Origin: JALZEG01 sp035942255
Lineage (GTDB): Bacteria > Actinomycetota > CADDZG01 > WHSQ01
Assembly: GCA_035942255.1 (NCBI GenBank)
Contig: DASZDG010000044.1
Coordinates: forward strand, 1-64,000
Direction: 5' to 3'
DNA length: 64,000 bases
In this document: positions 16,201 through 25,366 of the stretch, piece after piece
How the letters are laid out: each line of letters starts with the position of its first letter
Numbering within the stretch: position 1 is the stretch's first letter
Notes under the pieces: model-generated
What the model was told of the DNA's origin: nothing
Database searches by the model: none
What the model saw: the letters and a program-made list of their open reading frames with translations, nothing else
Program-made: the position numbers and the translations under genes

Positions 16201-18429
16201 CTAGGCCCTCGGGTCGGAGACCCGCTTCGGGTCCGCAACCGGGAGGCGGATGTTCGCCGACTTGAAGTCGATCGTCGAGATGGCGTTGTCGCGGCGCAGG
16301 AACGGCGAGTCGGCCTGGGTCACCTCGATCACGAGCGTGTGGCCCTTCTCGAACCGCCAGCCGTTGCCGTGCAGGTCGAAGACCTCACACGTCCGCTCCT
16401 CGTGCGCGGCGAGGTTGACCCGGCACACCCCCCGCGTCACGAGCGTCATCGCGCCCCCGTCGGGCTGCCGGTCGTAGACGCGAGCCGCGATCCAGTAGTC
16501 GGTGGCGGCGGTCTCGTACTCGAGCGTGAGCGTCGGGATCCCCAGCAGCGTGAACGGCTTCGCGAGCGGCTCGGTCTCGTACTGCACGACGTTCATCCCC
16601 GGCTCGGTGTCCGACGTCGTGTAGCACTTCGCCACGTTCGCGTTGCGCGAGCGCGCCACGGGATCGGACTCGAGTCCGTGCAGGTCCGGCGCGAGCACGC
16701 TCGTCGTCCCGCCGCCGGCCCATCCGAGCACGACGTCGTTCGGCGCGAGCGCCCGCCACGTCGGCGCGGCGTAGGTGAGGCCGGGCTCGTCGGCGGGGAG
16801 GCCCTCCGTCGCGTTCGCGGGGCACGTCGTCGTGGACATGACCGCGTTCAACGCCGGGCGCTTGCGCGCGCCGAGCAGGTAGTGGTCGAGGAAGCGGTTG
16901 ATGCGGCTGTTCACGCCCTGGTGGATCAGGTTCGCTGGGGGCCGCGCCAGCCGCAGCTTCCCCTCCGCGTCGCGGTAGTCGTCGAGCGTGCACACGTGGC
17001 GGTCCTCGCCACAGACGTCCGCCCACTCCTTCGGCTTGTTCTGCGAGTACACGTGCTGGTAGTCGCCGAAGTACATCTCGATCGGGTAGCGCGGCGACAG
17101 CTTCTTTAGCTTGTTGTAGAAGCGGATCGTCTCGATCGCGGGGAACAGCGGGTCGGTGGTCGCCGCCGCGGAGAAGATCGGGACCTTCAGCCCGTTCGCG
17201 ACGCGCTTCCAGAACGCCTGCTGGTAGTACGCCGAGCTGTCGGAGATGAACCGCTCGACGACGGGCTCGAGCGTGTCGTCGCCGTCGTACGGCTCGCCCT
17301 CCTGGAGCCGCGCGTACGCGTCGTAGACGTACTGCGGGAGGTGGACGTGGTCGGCGCCGTGGTTGTTCGCGGACGCGACGAAGCCGCTGACGATCGACTG
17401 CTTCATGACGCCTATGGGCGAGCGGGAGAGCGCCTGCTTCGGCTGCACCGGAGCGACGAACGGCGCCGCCTTCCCCGGGACGCGGTCGAAGTAGTGGCCT
17501 CCCTGGATGAGGGACTCGAGGATGTCGGTCGGGCCGAAGCGCGGGACGATCGCGCGGAGCTTGAGCGGCGTCCCCGTCGCGGGCGACTTCCACTTGTGGT
17601 CGGTCAGCGCGAGCCACGCGAGCCAGCCCCCGTACGAGCCGCCGTTGACCGCGATCTTCTTCGGGTTGATCCGGAACACGGGCTCCTCGCCGGCCGCGAC
17701 CCGGTCGGCGTCGTAGTCCGCGAGCAGGCCCACCAGGTACTGCAGGTCGTTCACCTCGTAGCGCCGCGAGTCCAGCTGCGCCGTCCCGCTCGCACCACCT
17801 TCGTTGTTCGCGCGGTGCCCCCGAGCCCGGTAGTTCACGACGACGTAGCCGCGGGACGCAAACGACGCGTTCGACTGGTGCCACGTCTCGGTCCCGCCCT
17901 GCACGGTCGCGGCCTCCCAGCGCGCGTCGGTCTCGCCGAACCCGTGCGCGAGCACCATCACCGGCCGGCCGCCAGCCGGGACGCGCTTCGTCCCCGGCGG
18001 GAGGCTCACGTCGACGTCGAGCGTGACCGCGCGGCTCCCCTCGTCAGGCTCGATGTCGTCCCGCTCCTGCGCGGCCGCCACGTCCTCTTCCGTTCCCGGA
18101 GCGGGAAGGCCCGTGTGGTCGTCGCCGCTCTCGGCCGGGTGGTACGCCGCGGGGACGGGCACCCCGGCTCCGCCGCCGCCGCTCGGCGGCACGCCGTCAT
18201 CGCAGAAGCGGAACCCGAGCTCGACGCCGTTCTCGACGTCGTCGTCCGCCGCGTCCCTGTCGGCGCAAGCCGCAACGACCGCTCCCAATGCCTCCAGGCT
18301 CGCCGTGATCAACGGGTCGCGCTCGGTCTGCGCGTTCACCGCGAGCGGCGCCGCAGCGGCTGCGACGGAAAGGGCGAGAGCGACGGCCGTCGCCAGCGAG
18401 GCGAGCCGGCGCGGAGAGAGAGTCCGCAT
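16201..18429 (-). CDS. Secreted alpha/beta hydrolase of the S15/CocE group
   Basis: 742 residues. A signal peptide (residues 1-33) is followed by a linker rich in Asp, Gly and Pro, then an alpha/beta hydrolase domain with the nucleophile elbow NGGSYGGWLAW. The substrate-side His/Asp region includes PIFSAAATTDPLFP. A C-terminal beta jelly-roll segment (LTLEYETAATDYWIAARVYD) is typical of X-Pro dipeptidyl-peptidase-like hydrolases. It is an exported hydrolase of unknown substrate, larger than the one at 702-2429 and only distantly related. A paralogous family expansion in this organism is possible. The TAG stop lies 82 bp upstream of the next minus-strand gene. Confidence 0.82.
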   Translation of the reverse strand: MRTLSPRRLASLATAVALALSVAAAAAPLAVNAQTERDPLITASLEALGAVVAACADRDAADDDVENGVELGFRFCDDGVPPSGGGGAGVPVPAAYHPAESGDDHTGLPAPGTEEDVAAAQERDDIEPDEGSRAVTLDVDVSLPPGTKRVPAGGRPVMVLAHGFGETDARWEAATVQGGTETWHQSNASFASRGYVVVNYRARGHRANNEGGASGTAQLDSRRYEVNDLQYLVGLLADYDADRVAAGEEPVFRINPKKIAVNGGSYGGWLAWLALTDHKWKSPATGTPLKLRAIVPRFGPTDILESLIQGGHYFDRVPGKAAPFVAPVQPKQALSRSPIGVMKQSIVSGFVASANNHGADHVHLPQYVYDAYARLQEGEPYDGDDTLEPVVERFISDSSAYYQQAFWKRVANGLKVPIFSAAATTDPLFPAIETIRFYNKLKKLSPRYPIEMYFGDYQHVYSQNKPKEWADVCGEDRHVCTLDDYRDAEGKLRLARPPANLIHQGVNSRINRFLDHYLLGARKRPALNAVMSTTTCPANATEGLPADEPGLTYAAPTWRALAPNDVVLGWAGGGTTSVLAPDLHGLESDPVARSRNANVAKCYTTSDTEPGMNVVQYETEPLAKPFTLLGIPTLTLEYETAATDYWIAARVYDRQPDGGAMTLVTRGVCRVNLAAHEERTCEVFDLHGNGWRFEKGHTLVIEVTQADSPFLRRDNAISTIDFKSANIRLPVADPKRVSDPRA

Positions 18430-18501
18430 AGAGGTCGATTGTCCTACAGCCCCGATAGTTGCGCACCGGATTCGGCCGAGTAGATAGCGCGCGCGGCGGG
18501 C

Positions 18502-18507
18502 TAACCT
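18502..18507 (+). promoter_or_regulatory. -10 box of a leaderless gene
   Basis: TAACCT followed by 6 nt and then the ATG at 18514. There is no ribosome site, so transcription probably starts at the start codon. Confidence 0.6.
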
Positions 18508-18513
18508 CGTGCG

Positions 18514-18900
18514 ATGGCGAAGTTCCCTAGGCCGAAGGCGAAGACCGAGGCGCGCAACGAGTGGGCGGTGTCGATAAGGGAGCGCCTCCCGGAGTGGCTG
18601 GAGGCGACCTGTCCCGACAACGCACGCGGCGCGATCGCAGGCAACGGAGGCGTCGAGGTGCTGATCGGCGCGAGCAAGGTCGCGGCGTTCCTACCGACCG
18701 CCACCGGACTCAGCGCGTACCTGATCGGCGCCACCGACACCGAGGTCAAGAGGATCGAGCGCCTGTGCGAGCGCGCCGGTGTCCCGGAGGACGCGCGGCC
18801 CCCGCGCACGTCGAAGTACGTGCTGGTGAAGGTCCGCGACGACGACACGCTGGCTACGGTCGCGGAGGCGCTAAGGCTTCACTGCATCGGCCGCCGCTGA
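18514..18900 (+). CDS. Hypothetical protein, 128 aa
   Basis: Soluble protein without signal peptide or membrane segment, and no family recognised. A basic N-terminus (MAKFPRPKAKTEARNEWAVS) is followed by a mixed alpha/beta pattern with GVEVLIGASKVAAFLP and, near the C-terminus, TSKYVLVKVRDDDTLATVAE. It carries three Cys. The ATG at 18514 is supported by a TAACCT -10 box 6 nt upstream, i.e. leaderless expression. Convergent with the cupredoxin gene, with a 16-nt gap. Confidence 0.6.
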   Translation: MAKFPRPKAKTEARNEWAVSIRERLPEWLEATCPDNARGAIAGNGGVEVLIGASKVAAFLPTATGLSAYLIGATDTEVKRIERLCERAGVPEDARPPRTSKYVLVKVRDDDTLATVAEALRLHCIGRR

Positions 18901-18916
18901 CACGGCGTGTCCCGCG

Positions 18917-19288
18917 TCAGACGTGGACGTGGCCGCACATGCCGTTGCACTCGCCGTCGTTCAGCGTCGAGTGCAGCTTGCACCTGTAGTAGTACGCGCC
19001 GGCCTTACGGAACTTCTTCGAGGTGCGCTCGCCTTCGCCGATCGTCGTGTCCTTGTCGGCGCCCGGCCCCTTGTAGAAGGTGACCGTGTGGTTGACGCCC
19101 GTCGGGTTCTTCCAGACGACCTTGTCACCCTTGGCGATGTCGACGAAGTCCTTGTTCCAGAAGTACTTGTCGCCCTCTTTGATGGCCTTGATTCGGGTCG
19201 TGTCGCCTACCGACGGCGCGGCGAAGCCGAGGGCCGCGCCTACGGCGACGACGGTCACGACGAGCCTTCTCGTCCACTTGCCCGACAC
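18917..19288 (-). CDS. Secreted plastocyanin/azurin-like copper protein
   Basis: 123-residue exported cupredoxin, a type 1 copper electron carrier. The GTG start at 19288 has AGGAGG 5 nt upstream and gives a signal peptide (residues 1-28); longer in-frame starts lack one. Likely copper ligands are His in GVNHTVTF, then Cys and His in YYRCKLH and the Met of NGMCGHVHV. The loop between them carries two extra Cys that could form a disulfide. No partner oxidase or reductase is adjacent. Confidence 0.85.
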   Translation of the reverse strand: MSGKWTRRLVVTVVAVGAALGFAAPSVGDTTRIKAIKEGDKYFWNKDFVDIAKGDKVVWKNPTGVNHTVTFYKGPGADKDTTIGEGERTSKKFRKAGAYYYRCKLHSTLNDGECNGMCGHVHV

Positions 19289-19472
19289 AGCTGCCTCCTC
19301 TCGTCCGGCCGGCGCCGAACCTCCCGGCGCCTGCTCCGACCGTACCCGCTGGGGGCGGATAAGCACCCGCTCGGGCCCGGGGGGAAATCCGGCGATTCGA
19401 GCACTCGCTGGCCCATACTCCACTCCCCCGGTGTACGTCACCGGGAACGGGCTTTAGGGAGAGCGCACGAGG

Positions 19473-19733
19473 ATGCGGACCGCGAACGGAGGGTGGATGA
19501 GCGAGGCAACGTTGCCTGAGTGGGAGTCCCTGCTGGTCGAAGAGGCGATCCAGGCGGCGGAGCGCCGCGTCCGTGAAGAGGACGAGCGGGCCCGGCGGCG
19601 GGCCGTCCAGCTCGCCCGGGAACAGGGCTACCACCGCCTCGCGGTCGAGATCGACCGGCCGGCCCGCGTGAAGATCAGCCCCAACCAGCTGTCGTTCTTC
19701 CCGTCGGACCCGACGCTCTTCGACACCGACTGA
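19473..19733 (+). CDS. Hypothetical charged helical protein
   Basis: 86 residues from the ATG at 19473, or 78 from the ATG at 19497; both have imperfect purine-rich sites. The central part (EEAIQAAERRVREEDERARR) is a highly charged helix, possibly coiled coil. The C-terminus reads PARVKISPNQLSFFPSDPT. No family recognised. Located between the divergent cupredoxin gene and dacB, on the same strand as dacB with a 68-nt gap. Confidence 0.55.
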   Translation: MRTANGGWMSEATLPEWESLLVEEAIQAAERRVREEDERARRRAVQLAREQGYHRLAVEIDRPARVKISPNQLSFFPSDPTLFDTD

Positions 19734-19801
19734 CACACCCCCTCGCGCGCTAGACGCGCGCGTCCCTGGACGAACCGCCCGCTCGCGGGCAAACTGCGCC
19801 G

Positions 19802-21130
19802 ATGCGCAGATCAGGGGCCGTCGCCGCCGTCCTCGTCGCGGTCGTGCTCCTGGCCGGCACCGCGGAGGCGCGGCCGGCGTGGAAGCGCAAGATCGACCGC
19901 CTCGTCCGCGGCCACTCGATAGGTGTATCCGTTGCGGAAGCCGGCAACGCCCTCTACCGGCACGCGGACAAGCAGAAGCGCGTCCCGGCCTCGAACCAGA
20001 AGCTCCTGCTGTCGATGGCCGCGCTCGACCGCATCGGAGCGGGCGAGATCATCGTGACGCCCGTCCGCGCGCAGGGCCTCTCCGGCGGCGTGGTGCACGG
20101 GAACCTGTGGCTGCTGGGCCGGGGTGATCCGACGCTCACCGGCGGCGGCGCGTACGGGAAGTCGCTCCCGTTCAGGCCGTCTCGCATCTCGATGCTCGTC
20201 AGCCGGATCCGCGTGTCCGGGATCCGCCGGATCGAGGGCCGCATCATGGGCAGCACGGGCTACTTCACGCGGGATTGGTACGCGCCGGGGTGGAAGTCGT
20301 CGTTCCCCGCGTATTACGTGCCGCTTCCCTCCGCTCTGGCTTTCGAGGGCAACTCGTACAACGGCAGGCACATCACCAATCCGGAGTGGCGGGCGGCGCG
20401 CTCGCTCACGCGGCGCCTGCGCGCCAAGGGCGTGCGCGTGGCCGGGAGCCCCGGAGCGGGCATCCCGCCCAAGAACACGACGATGGTCGCGCACGTGAAG
20501 TCGGAGCCTCTCGAGACCCTGCTCGCCTACACCAACCGGCAGTCGTCGAACTTCTTCGCCGAGATGATCGGCAAGCGTCTCGGCGCGACCGTGCGCAAGC
20601 CACCCGGCAGCATCGCCAAGGGTGCGGCGGTCATCGCCCGGTGGACCGCGCAGCACCGGGTCGAGGCGATAGCACGTGACTCGTCGGGGCTCTCGTACGA
20701 GAACCGGGTCTCGCCCCGCGGGCTCGTGCACCTTCTCGCGGTGTCGGAGCGCGCCGAATGGGGGCAGACGCTGCGCGAGACGTTGCCGGTCCCGGGGCAG
20801 GGCACGCTCGAGGACCGCCTCCGCGGCGTGAAGGTCAGGGCGAAGACCGGGACGCTCGACGGCATCTCGGCGCTGTCGGGCTGGGTCTGGTTCGAGAAGA
20901 AGGGCGCGTGGGCCGAGTTCTCGATCCTGTCGAGTGGCATGCCGAAGTCTCAGGCCGCGGCGATCGAGGACCGGATAGTGCGGATCCTCGCCCGCGTCGG
21001 GGGTCAGGGAGACAGCACGACGGGGACGCGCACGACGTGGAGCGGCGAGCCGTCCTCGGCCGAAGACTCGAAGACCTCGATGACGCCGTCGGTCAGCTCG
21101 ACGACCTGGAACGGGATGTTCTTCCTGTAG
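19802..21130 (+). CDS. dacB: D-alanyl-D-alanine carboxypeptidase/endopeptidase, PBP4 (peptidase S13) family
   Basis: 442-residue secreted penicillin-binding protein that trims peptidoglycan stem peptides. Signal peptide 1-23. Catalytic motifs: SNQK (Ser64-Lys67), SSN (248-250) and KTG (348-350). The conserved core ends near residue 400 (IVRILARVG). The last 42 codons run antisense through the 3' end of the convergent lipoprotein gene for 127 bp and read as Ser/Thr-rich sequence, so the reading frame may have been extended by loss of an older stop. Mild truncation relative to some PBP4 proteins, but the triad is intact. Confidence 0.88.
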   Translation: MRRSGAVAAVLVAVVLLAGTAEARPAWKRKIDRLVRGHSIGVSVAEAGNALYRHADKQKRVPASNQKLLLSMAALDRIGAGEIIVTPVRAQGLSGGVVHGNLWLLGRGDPTLTGGGAYGKSLPFRPSRISMLVSRIRVSGIRRIEGRIMGSTGYFTRDWYAPGWKSSFPAYYVPLPSALAFEGNSYNGRHITNPEWRAARSLTRRLRAKGVRVAGSPGAGIPPKNTTMVAHVKSEPLETLLAYTNRQSSNFFAEMIGKRLGATVRKPPGSIAKGAAVIARWTAQHRVEAIARDSSGLSYENRVSPRGLVHLLAVSERAEWGQTLRETLPVPGQGTLEDRLRGVKVRAKTGTLDGISALSGWVWFEKKGAWAEFSILSSGMPKSQAAAIEDRIVRILARVGGQGDSTTGTRTTWSGEPSSAEDSKTSMTPSVSSTTWNGMFFL

Positions 21131-21915
21131 GTCCCGCGGCACCCCGTCCCGCACGTCGCCGTCGCGAACGTCTCCGCTATCACCTCGTTGTCCGGCCCCA
21201 GGATGCGCATGCTCACCGTCGCCTCGAACACGTTCGCGGTGCCGGCGACGGTGACGGGGCTGGTGACGGTCTCGCCGGCTTCCGGCGTCTCCACGACGAT
21301 CGGCGCCACGAGGTCCTCGAAGTCGTCGCGCGTGAGCGGCGCGTCGATGACGATGCCCTCGGACGAGAACGTCGCCGCCGGCCGCCCCTCGATCAAGAGG
21401 TCGACGCTCCGGACCGTCGGGAACTCCGTCAGCGTGTAGACGAGCTGCGCGAGCCGCAGGCGCACGGAGAGCGACCCGCCCCCGGACTCGAACTCCTCGC
21501 TGAGGTCCGCGGTGGCGACGCCGTCCTCCACGGAGAGCCCGAGCAGCGTCGACCCCGGTGGGATCGCGGTGCCGAAGCCAGACGCGGCTTCGATCTGCGA
21601 GGGGCCCTTCAGCAGCTCGTTGACCGCGGCGGTGCCGAACTGCGGCGGCGTGACGAGGGCCCGCCGCACGGTCAGCCCGACGAACTCCTCGGTGGTCAGC
21701 CACAGACGGAACGCGCGTGTGATCGGTGCGGCCGAAGGCGACGGCGCGGGGGCCGATGCGCTCGGCGAGCCGGCGGGGGCGGGCGTGGAGCGGCGCCCGG
21801 CGGTCGGGCCGTCGTCGTCGCTGCACGCGGCCCCCAGCAGGGACACGGCAAGCAGGGCGCTCAAGAGGACCCGGGCTCGCAGGGAGCCGGGCCGGGGGGA
21901 ACGAGCACGCAACAT
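21004..21915 (-). CDS. Lipoprotein with GerMN and Gmad2-like domains
   Basis: 303 residues. The ATG at 21915 has GGAGG 5 nt upstream; the TTG at 21933 is less likely. The N-terminal hydrophobic segment ends LLGAACSDDD, a plausible lipobox with Cys at about 31, then a Pro/Ser/Ala linker. A GerMN-like domain follows (VRRALVTPPQFGTAAVNELL, then LGLSVEDGVATADLSEEF), then an immunoglobulin-like domain containing ETPEAGETVTSPVTVAGTAN, as in Gmad2 proteins. Such proteins sit on the outer face of the membrane and are linked to the cell envelope; the exact role is unknown. Its 3' end overlaps dacB by 127 bp. Confidence 0.8.
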   Translation of the reverse strand: MLRARSPRPGSLRARVLLSALLAVSLLGAACSDDDGPTAGRRSTPAPAGSPSASAPAPSPSAAPITRAFRLWLTTEEFVGLTVRRALVTPPQFGTAAVNELLKGPSQIEAASGFGTAIPPGSTLLGLSVEDGVATADLSEEFESGGGSLSVRLRLAQLVYTLTEFPTVRSVDLLIEGRPAATFSSEGIVIDAPLTRDDFEDLVAPIVVETPEAGETVTSPVTVAGTANVFEATVSMRILGPDNEVIAETFATATCGTGCRGTYRKNIPFQVVELTDGVIEVFESSAEDGSPLHVVRVPVVLSP

Positions 21916-22032
21916 CGTGGCCTCCGTCGTCAAGCGGTCGCTTCGTCTTCGACGACTCAGACGCCGACGAACGCGCCGCGGTTTCCCGCCCCTCGCAACC
22001 CTAACGGAGCAAGCTGGGCGCCCGCGGGACCC

Positions 22033-22395
22033 CTAGCCGGTGGCGGACTTGTCGATGACGCAGAAGAGGTTGCCCTCGGGGTCCGCGAGCACGACGAAGT
22101 CCGTGTCCTCCTCCGGCCCCCTCACCCGCTCGGCCCCCAGCCCCTCCAACCGTTCGACCTCACGCATGGGGTCGGACGCGTAGAGGTCCAGGTGGAGCCG
22201 GTTCTTCTCGGTGCGCCGCTCGGGGACGAGCTGCAGCGAGACGCTCACGCCCTTCTCGTTCGGGTCGACCAGCTTCACCCAGTCGTCCTCGGCCTCGTAC
22301 GCGAGCTCGTAGGCGAGCGCCTCCTGCCAGAAGGCGCGCATCTTCGAGATGTCGTTCACGTCGATCACGACCGAGCCGACGTACATCCGGTCCAT
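22033..22395 (-). CDS. VOC-superfamily (glyoxalase-like) protein
   Basis: 120 residues with the paired beta-alpha-beta-beta-beta modules of the vicinal oxygen chelate fold: YVGSVVIDVNDISKMRAFWQ in the first half and LHLDLYASDPMREVERLEGL, then FVVLADPEGNLFCVID in the second. Members bind metals or small ligands, and a specific reaction cannot be assigned. The start is firm: AAGGAGGAGG lies 5-6 nt upstream of the ATG. Monocistronic, divergent from the large carboxypeptidase gene. Confidence 0.85.
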   Translation of the reverse strand: MDRMYVGSVVIDVNDISKMRAFWQEALAYELAYEAEDDWVKLVDPNEKGVSVSLQLVPERRTEKNRLHLDLYASDPMREVERLEGLGAERVRGPEEDTDFVVLADPEGNLFCVIDKSATG

Positions 22396-22756
22396 CGAGC
22401 CTCCTCCTTCGACTGTGGCTGCCGACGGCGTTCTCTCCACAGGAGGAAGGATCTACTCGCGCAGCAAGGTAAGCGGCGCGCTCGGAGGAAGAAGTAGGGG
22501 GCGGTGCGCTCGAGCGCGTCCCGCCTAGGATTTTGGCTCGAGGGAACCGGACAGGACGCCCGGCTGCACCGCCCCCCACGTTTCGATGCAGCTGACACTC
22601 TCCTGTACGCCCGGCGCCGGAAAAGGTCACGCAACTAACAGCGCGGGTGTCAGCTTCCCGACAGCCGAGCGGCAGAGCACGTGCCCGTGGCGTAGGTTCG
22701 TCGTGCGTGGAGGGGGCCGGCCGGACGATCGGCTCCGGTACGAAGGGGGGGGTTCG
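22396..22756. other. 361-bp intergenic region with palindromes
   Basis: No gene found. It holds the promoters of the divergent VOC protein and M14 carboxypeptidase genes, a perfect 12-bp palindrome GCGCTCGAGCGC (22506-22517) and a 9-bp inverted repeat, AGCTGACAC (22590-22598) with GTGTCAGCT (22647-22655). The latter pair spans a 48-nt loop and could be a leader-RNA stem or two operator half sites. No known riboswitch consensus was recognised. Confidence 0.5.
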
Positions 22757-25348
22757 ATGCGACGGATCATCGGCGTCGCGCTGATCGTCGTTCTCGTGGC
22801 GGGGGCGCTCGTCGTGGGGGGCCTGACGCCGGCGCTGTCGCGGCCGGTGGCGACGAACGAGGCCGACTACACGGCCTACGGACGGGTGTTCCCGGACCCG
22901 CACGGCTGCAGCCAGGGCGAGCCGGGCCATTCGCCGTTCTCGAAGGGCAACGTCTGCGCCGTGGACTTCCTACAGTTCGGGGAGACGATCGAGGGCCTCA
23001 GGTTCCTCGAGGAGCTGTATCCGCGCTACGTCGAGGTCTACACGCTGCACGAGGACTTCGACTGCAAGGGCCTCCCGGTCGACAACCCGGACAAGGGGTG
23101 CGAGGCGTTCAAGTCGGCCGGCCTTCCGGTGACCGCCTCGGCTTCGTCGGGCGAAGGCGTGACGCGCGAGAAGAACCCGCTGCACATGGTCCGCATCACC
23201 GACGAGGAAGAGCCGGACGGCGGCAAGGAGTACTTCGTGTTCCCGCTGTCGATCCACGGGATCGAGCGTGCGGGCGTCGAGGGCGGGACACGGGCCGCGG
23301 AGGACCTCGCGACGTGGGCCGCGTGCGAGGAGCAGCAGGACCTGCCGGTGTGCGCGAACGAGGGGGCCATCCCCCACCCGCTGCTGGAGGCGACCCCCCA
23401 GAACTCGGTGACGGCGGGAGAGGCGCTCGACCAGTCGGCAGTGTTCTTCATCTATCCCAACCCCGACGGGTGGAAGCGCGGCGAGCGCAGCACCGCCGGG
23501 ACCGGCGCGCAGTTCTTCCAGCGCTACAACGGCAACGGCGTCGACCTCAACCGCGACTGGCCGACGAAGGGGTTCACGTTCCGCCCGTACACGCCGTGGT
23601 CGGAGCCGGAGACGTTCGCGTTCGGCAAGGTCCTGCAGGGGATCGGCCCCAAGGACCGCAGAGGGAACGCCAAGTGGACGGGCGGCATCGACCTCCATGG
23701 CCAGCTCATCGACCGCGCGTTCTCGTTCACGCTGATGGGCGGGGCCCAGCGTCCCTACAACAAGAACCAGCGCGTCCTCCAGACGGTGAAGGGCGCGTGG
23801 AAGGACGCGGAGAAGCGGCTCGCGTGGTCGCCGCTGATCAAGCCGAACGACGCCCCCGCCGACGACCCGCGGGTGTACGGCGTCCAGTGGGGGACGATCT
23901 GGGACTCGATCGCGTACACCGTCACGGGCGACTTCGGCGCGTGGATCGACTCACCGATGGGCCTCAACGCCGACGGCCTCGACAACGAGATGTCGCTGTC
24001 GCACCTCAGCAACTGTGGCGTGGGGACGTGCTACGACCAGGACGTCGAGCAGCTGCACGTCGACGGCAACAAGTCCCTCATCTACTCGATGATCAACTAC
24101 TCCCTCCTGCCGGAGAAAAACAAGTTCCGCACCAAGGGCCGCGTGGCGTACGTGCACAACCGCGGGGTCGTGGCGGAGAAGACCGACGAGCTCGCGCCTC
24201 CGCCGAAGTTCGCGCAGCTCCCGCCCCAGGAGGACATCGCCGACATCACGCTGACGCCGGCGAACGACTACACGCACGAGTTCGACGTCGAGGGGCCGAA
24301 GGACGGCGTCTACAACGGAGGCATCGAGGTGACGCTGACGTGCGCGAACGCGCAGGGGGTCGGCGGGTGCGCGCTGACCGAGGCGCGCCTCGAGCGCCAG
24401 AAGCCGGCGGAGCCGACGACGCAGGGTGAGGACTGGGAGGTCGTCAGCTCCTACTTCAACCAGGGCTCGACGTACGTCCAGGCGGGCCAGGCCCTCCACG
24501 CGAACCTCCCGATCCCGGGCCGGTACCGCGTGAGGATCGTCAGCGGCGAGGGCCCCGCCCAGGTGGCCGGGCTCTTCACCGGCGACATCGACTTCACGAA
24601 GGAGAAGGGCTGGCCGGACCCGGGTCAGATCGGGTACCGCGCCACGAACATGAAGTTCTGGAAGGACCTGCGGAAGTTCTCGAGGCCCCGCATCACCAAG
24701 ATCACGCCTGCGAAGATCAAGGCGACGAACGCCTGGAAGCGCCGCTTCGACACCATCGTGATCACGAACAAGGTCTACAAGCCGCTCGCGGCAAAGCTGC
24801 GCAAGTGGGTCTCGCGACAGGACGGGAACCTCGTGCTGACCGATCGGGCCCTCGGGATGCTCCCCGCGATGAAGGTCACCAAGGGCGGAGTGAAATCGCT
24901 CGAGGCGTACGCCGGCTACGTCAACTTCGCCACCGCGAAGAGGGAGAGCACCTACAAGGACCGCCTGTCGAAGAAGATCAACGCGCCGGGCGCGGCCGAG
25001 GGCCAGAGCGGTGACGAGGTACGGCGCCGCCAGACGTACGAGCCGGTCCCGCTCGGCATCTCGATCCAGACGCCGGACGGCGACGACTCCTACAACTCGC
25101 CGGTCTGGTACGTGGACAGTGCGGCGTGGCTCAAGGCGAAGGGAAAGCAGCGCGCGGTCGGGACGACCGGCGCGTTCACAAACGTCTCCTACGGCGAGAT
25201 CAAGTACTACGGGGGCCGCATCCGGATCATCGGGGCGCTGCTCCCGATGCCGACGAACAAGTACGACCATCCGTTCGGGCTCTCGAACTACGCGCTGACG
25301 TACTCCGGCTACCAGATGCTGCTGAACTCGCTGCGCTGGAAGAGCTGA
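22757..25348 (+). CDS. Large secreted zinc carboxypeptidase (peptidase M14)
   Basis: 863-residue exported metallopeptidase. The ATG at 22757 follows a run of Gs and opens a signal peptide (1-29). The first zinc ligands are His167 and Glu170 (SIHGIERAG) and the third is His314 (GIDLHGQ). The substrate-pocket segments YPNPDGW and NGNGVDLNRDWP are typical of M14. The C-terminal half, about residues 540-863, has no motif I can name; it contains a beta-rich segment (EFDVEGPKDGVYNGGIEVTL) and may be a binding domain. It is much longer than classical carboxypeptidases (about 300-400 residues). Ends in a strong terminator. Confidence 0.87.
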   Translation: MRRIIGVALIVVLVAGALVVGGLTPALSRPVATNEADYTAYGRVFPDPHGCSQGEPGHSPFSKGNVCAVDFLQFGETIEGLRFLEELYPRYVEVYTLHEDFDCKGLPVDNPDKGCEAFKSAGLPVTASASSGEGVTREKNPLHMVRITDEEEPDGGKEYFVFPLSIHGIERAGVEGGTRAAEDLATWAACEEQQDLPVCANEGAIPHPLLEATPQNSVTAGEALDQSAVFFIYPNPDGWKRGERSTAGTGAQFFQRYNGNGVDLNRDWPTKGFTFRPYTPWSEPETFAFGKVLQGIGPKDRRGNAKWTGGIDLHGQLIDRAFSFTLMGGAQRPYNKNQRVLQTVKGAWKDAEKRLAWSPLIKPNDAPADDPRVYGVQWGTIWDSIAYTVTGDFGAWIDSPMGLNADGLDNEMSLSHLSNCGVGTCYDQDVEQLHVDGNKSLIYSMINYSLLPEKNKFRTKGRVAYVHNRGVVAEKTDELAPPPKFAQLPPQEDIADITLTPANDYTHEFDVEGPKDGVYNGGIEVTLTCANAQGVGGCALTEARLERQKPAEPTTQGEDWEVVSSYFNQGSTYVQAGQALHANLPIPGRYRVRIVSGEGPAQVAGLFTGDIDFTKEKGWPDPGQIGYRATNMKFWKDLRKFSRPRITKITPAKIKATNAWKRRFDTIVITNKVYKPLAAKLRKWVSRQDGNLVLTDRALGMLPAMKVTKGGVKSLEAYAGYVNFATAKRESTYKDRLSKKINAPGAAEGQSGDEVRRRQTYEPVPLGISIQTPDGDDSYNSPVWYVDSAAWLKAKGKQRAVGTTGAFTNVSYGEIKYYGGRIRIIGALLPMPTNKYDHPFGLSNYALTYSGYQMLLNSLRWKS

Positions 25349-25366
25349 CGGAATCCGCGACGCGAG

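Noticed and set aside
19734..19801. tRNA or small RNA between the genes at 19.7 kb
   Set aside because: GC-rich inverted bases (CGCGCGCTAGACGCGCG) form only a short stem; no cloverleaf could be drawn.
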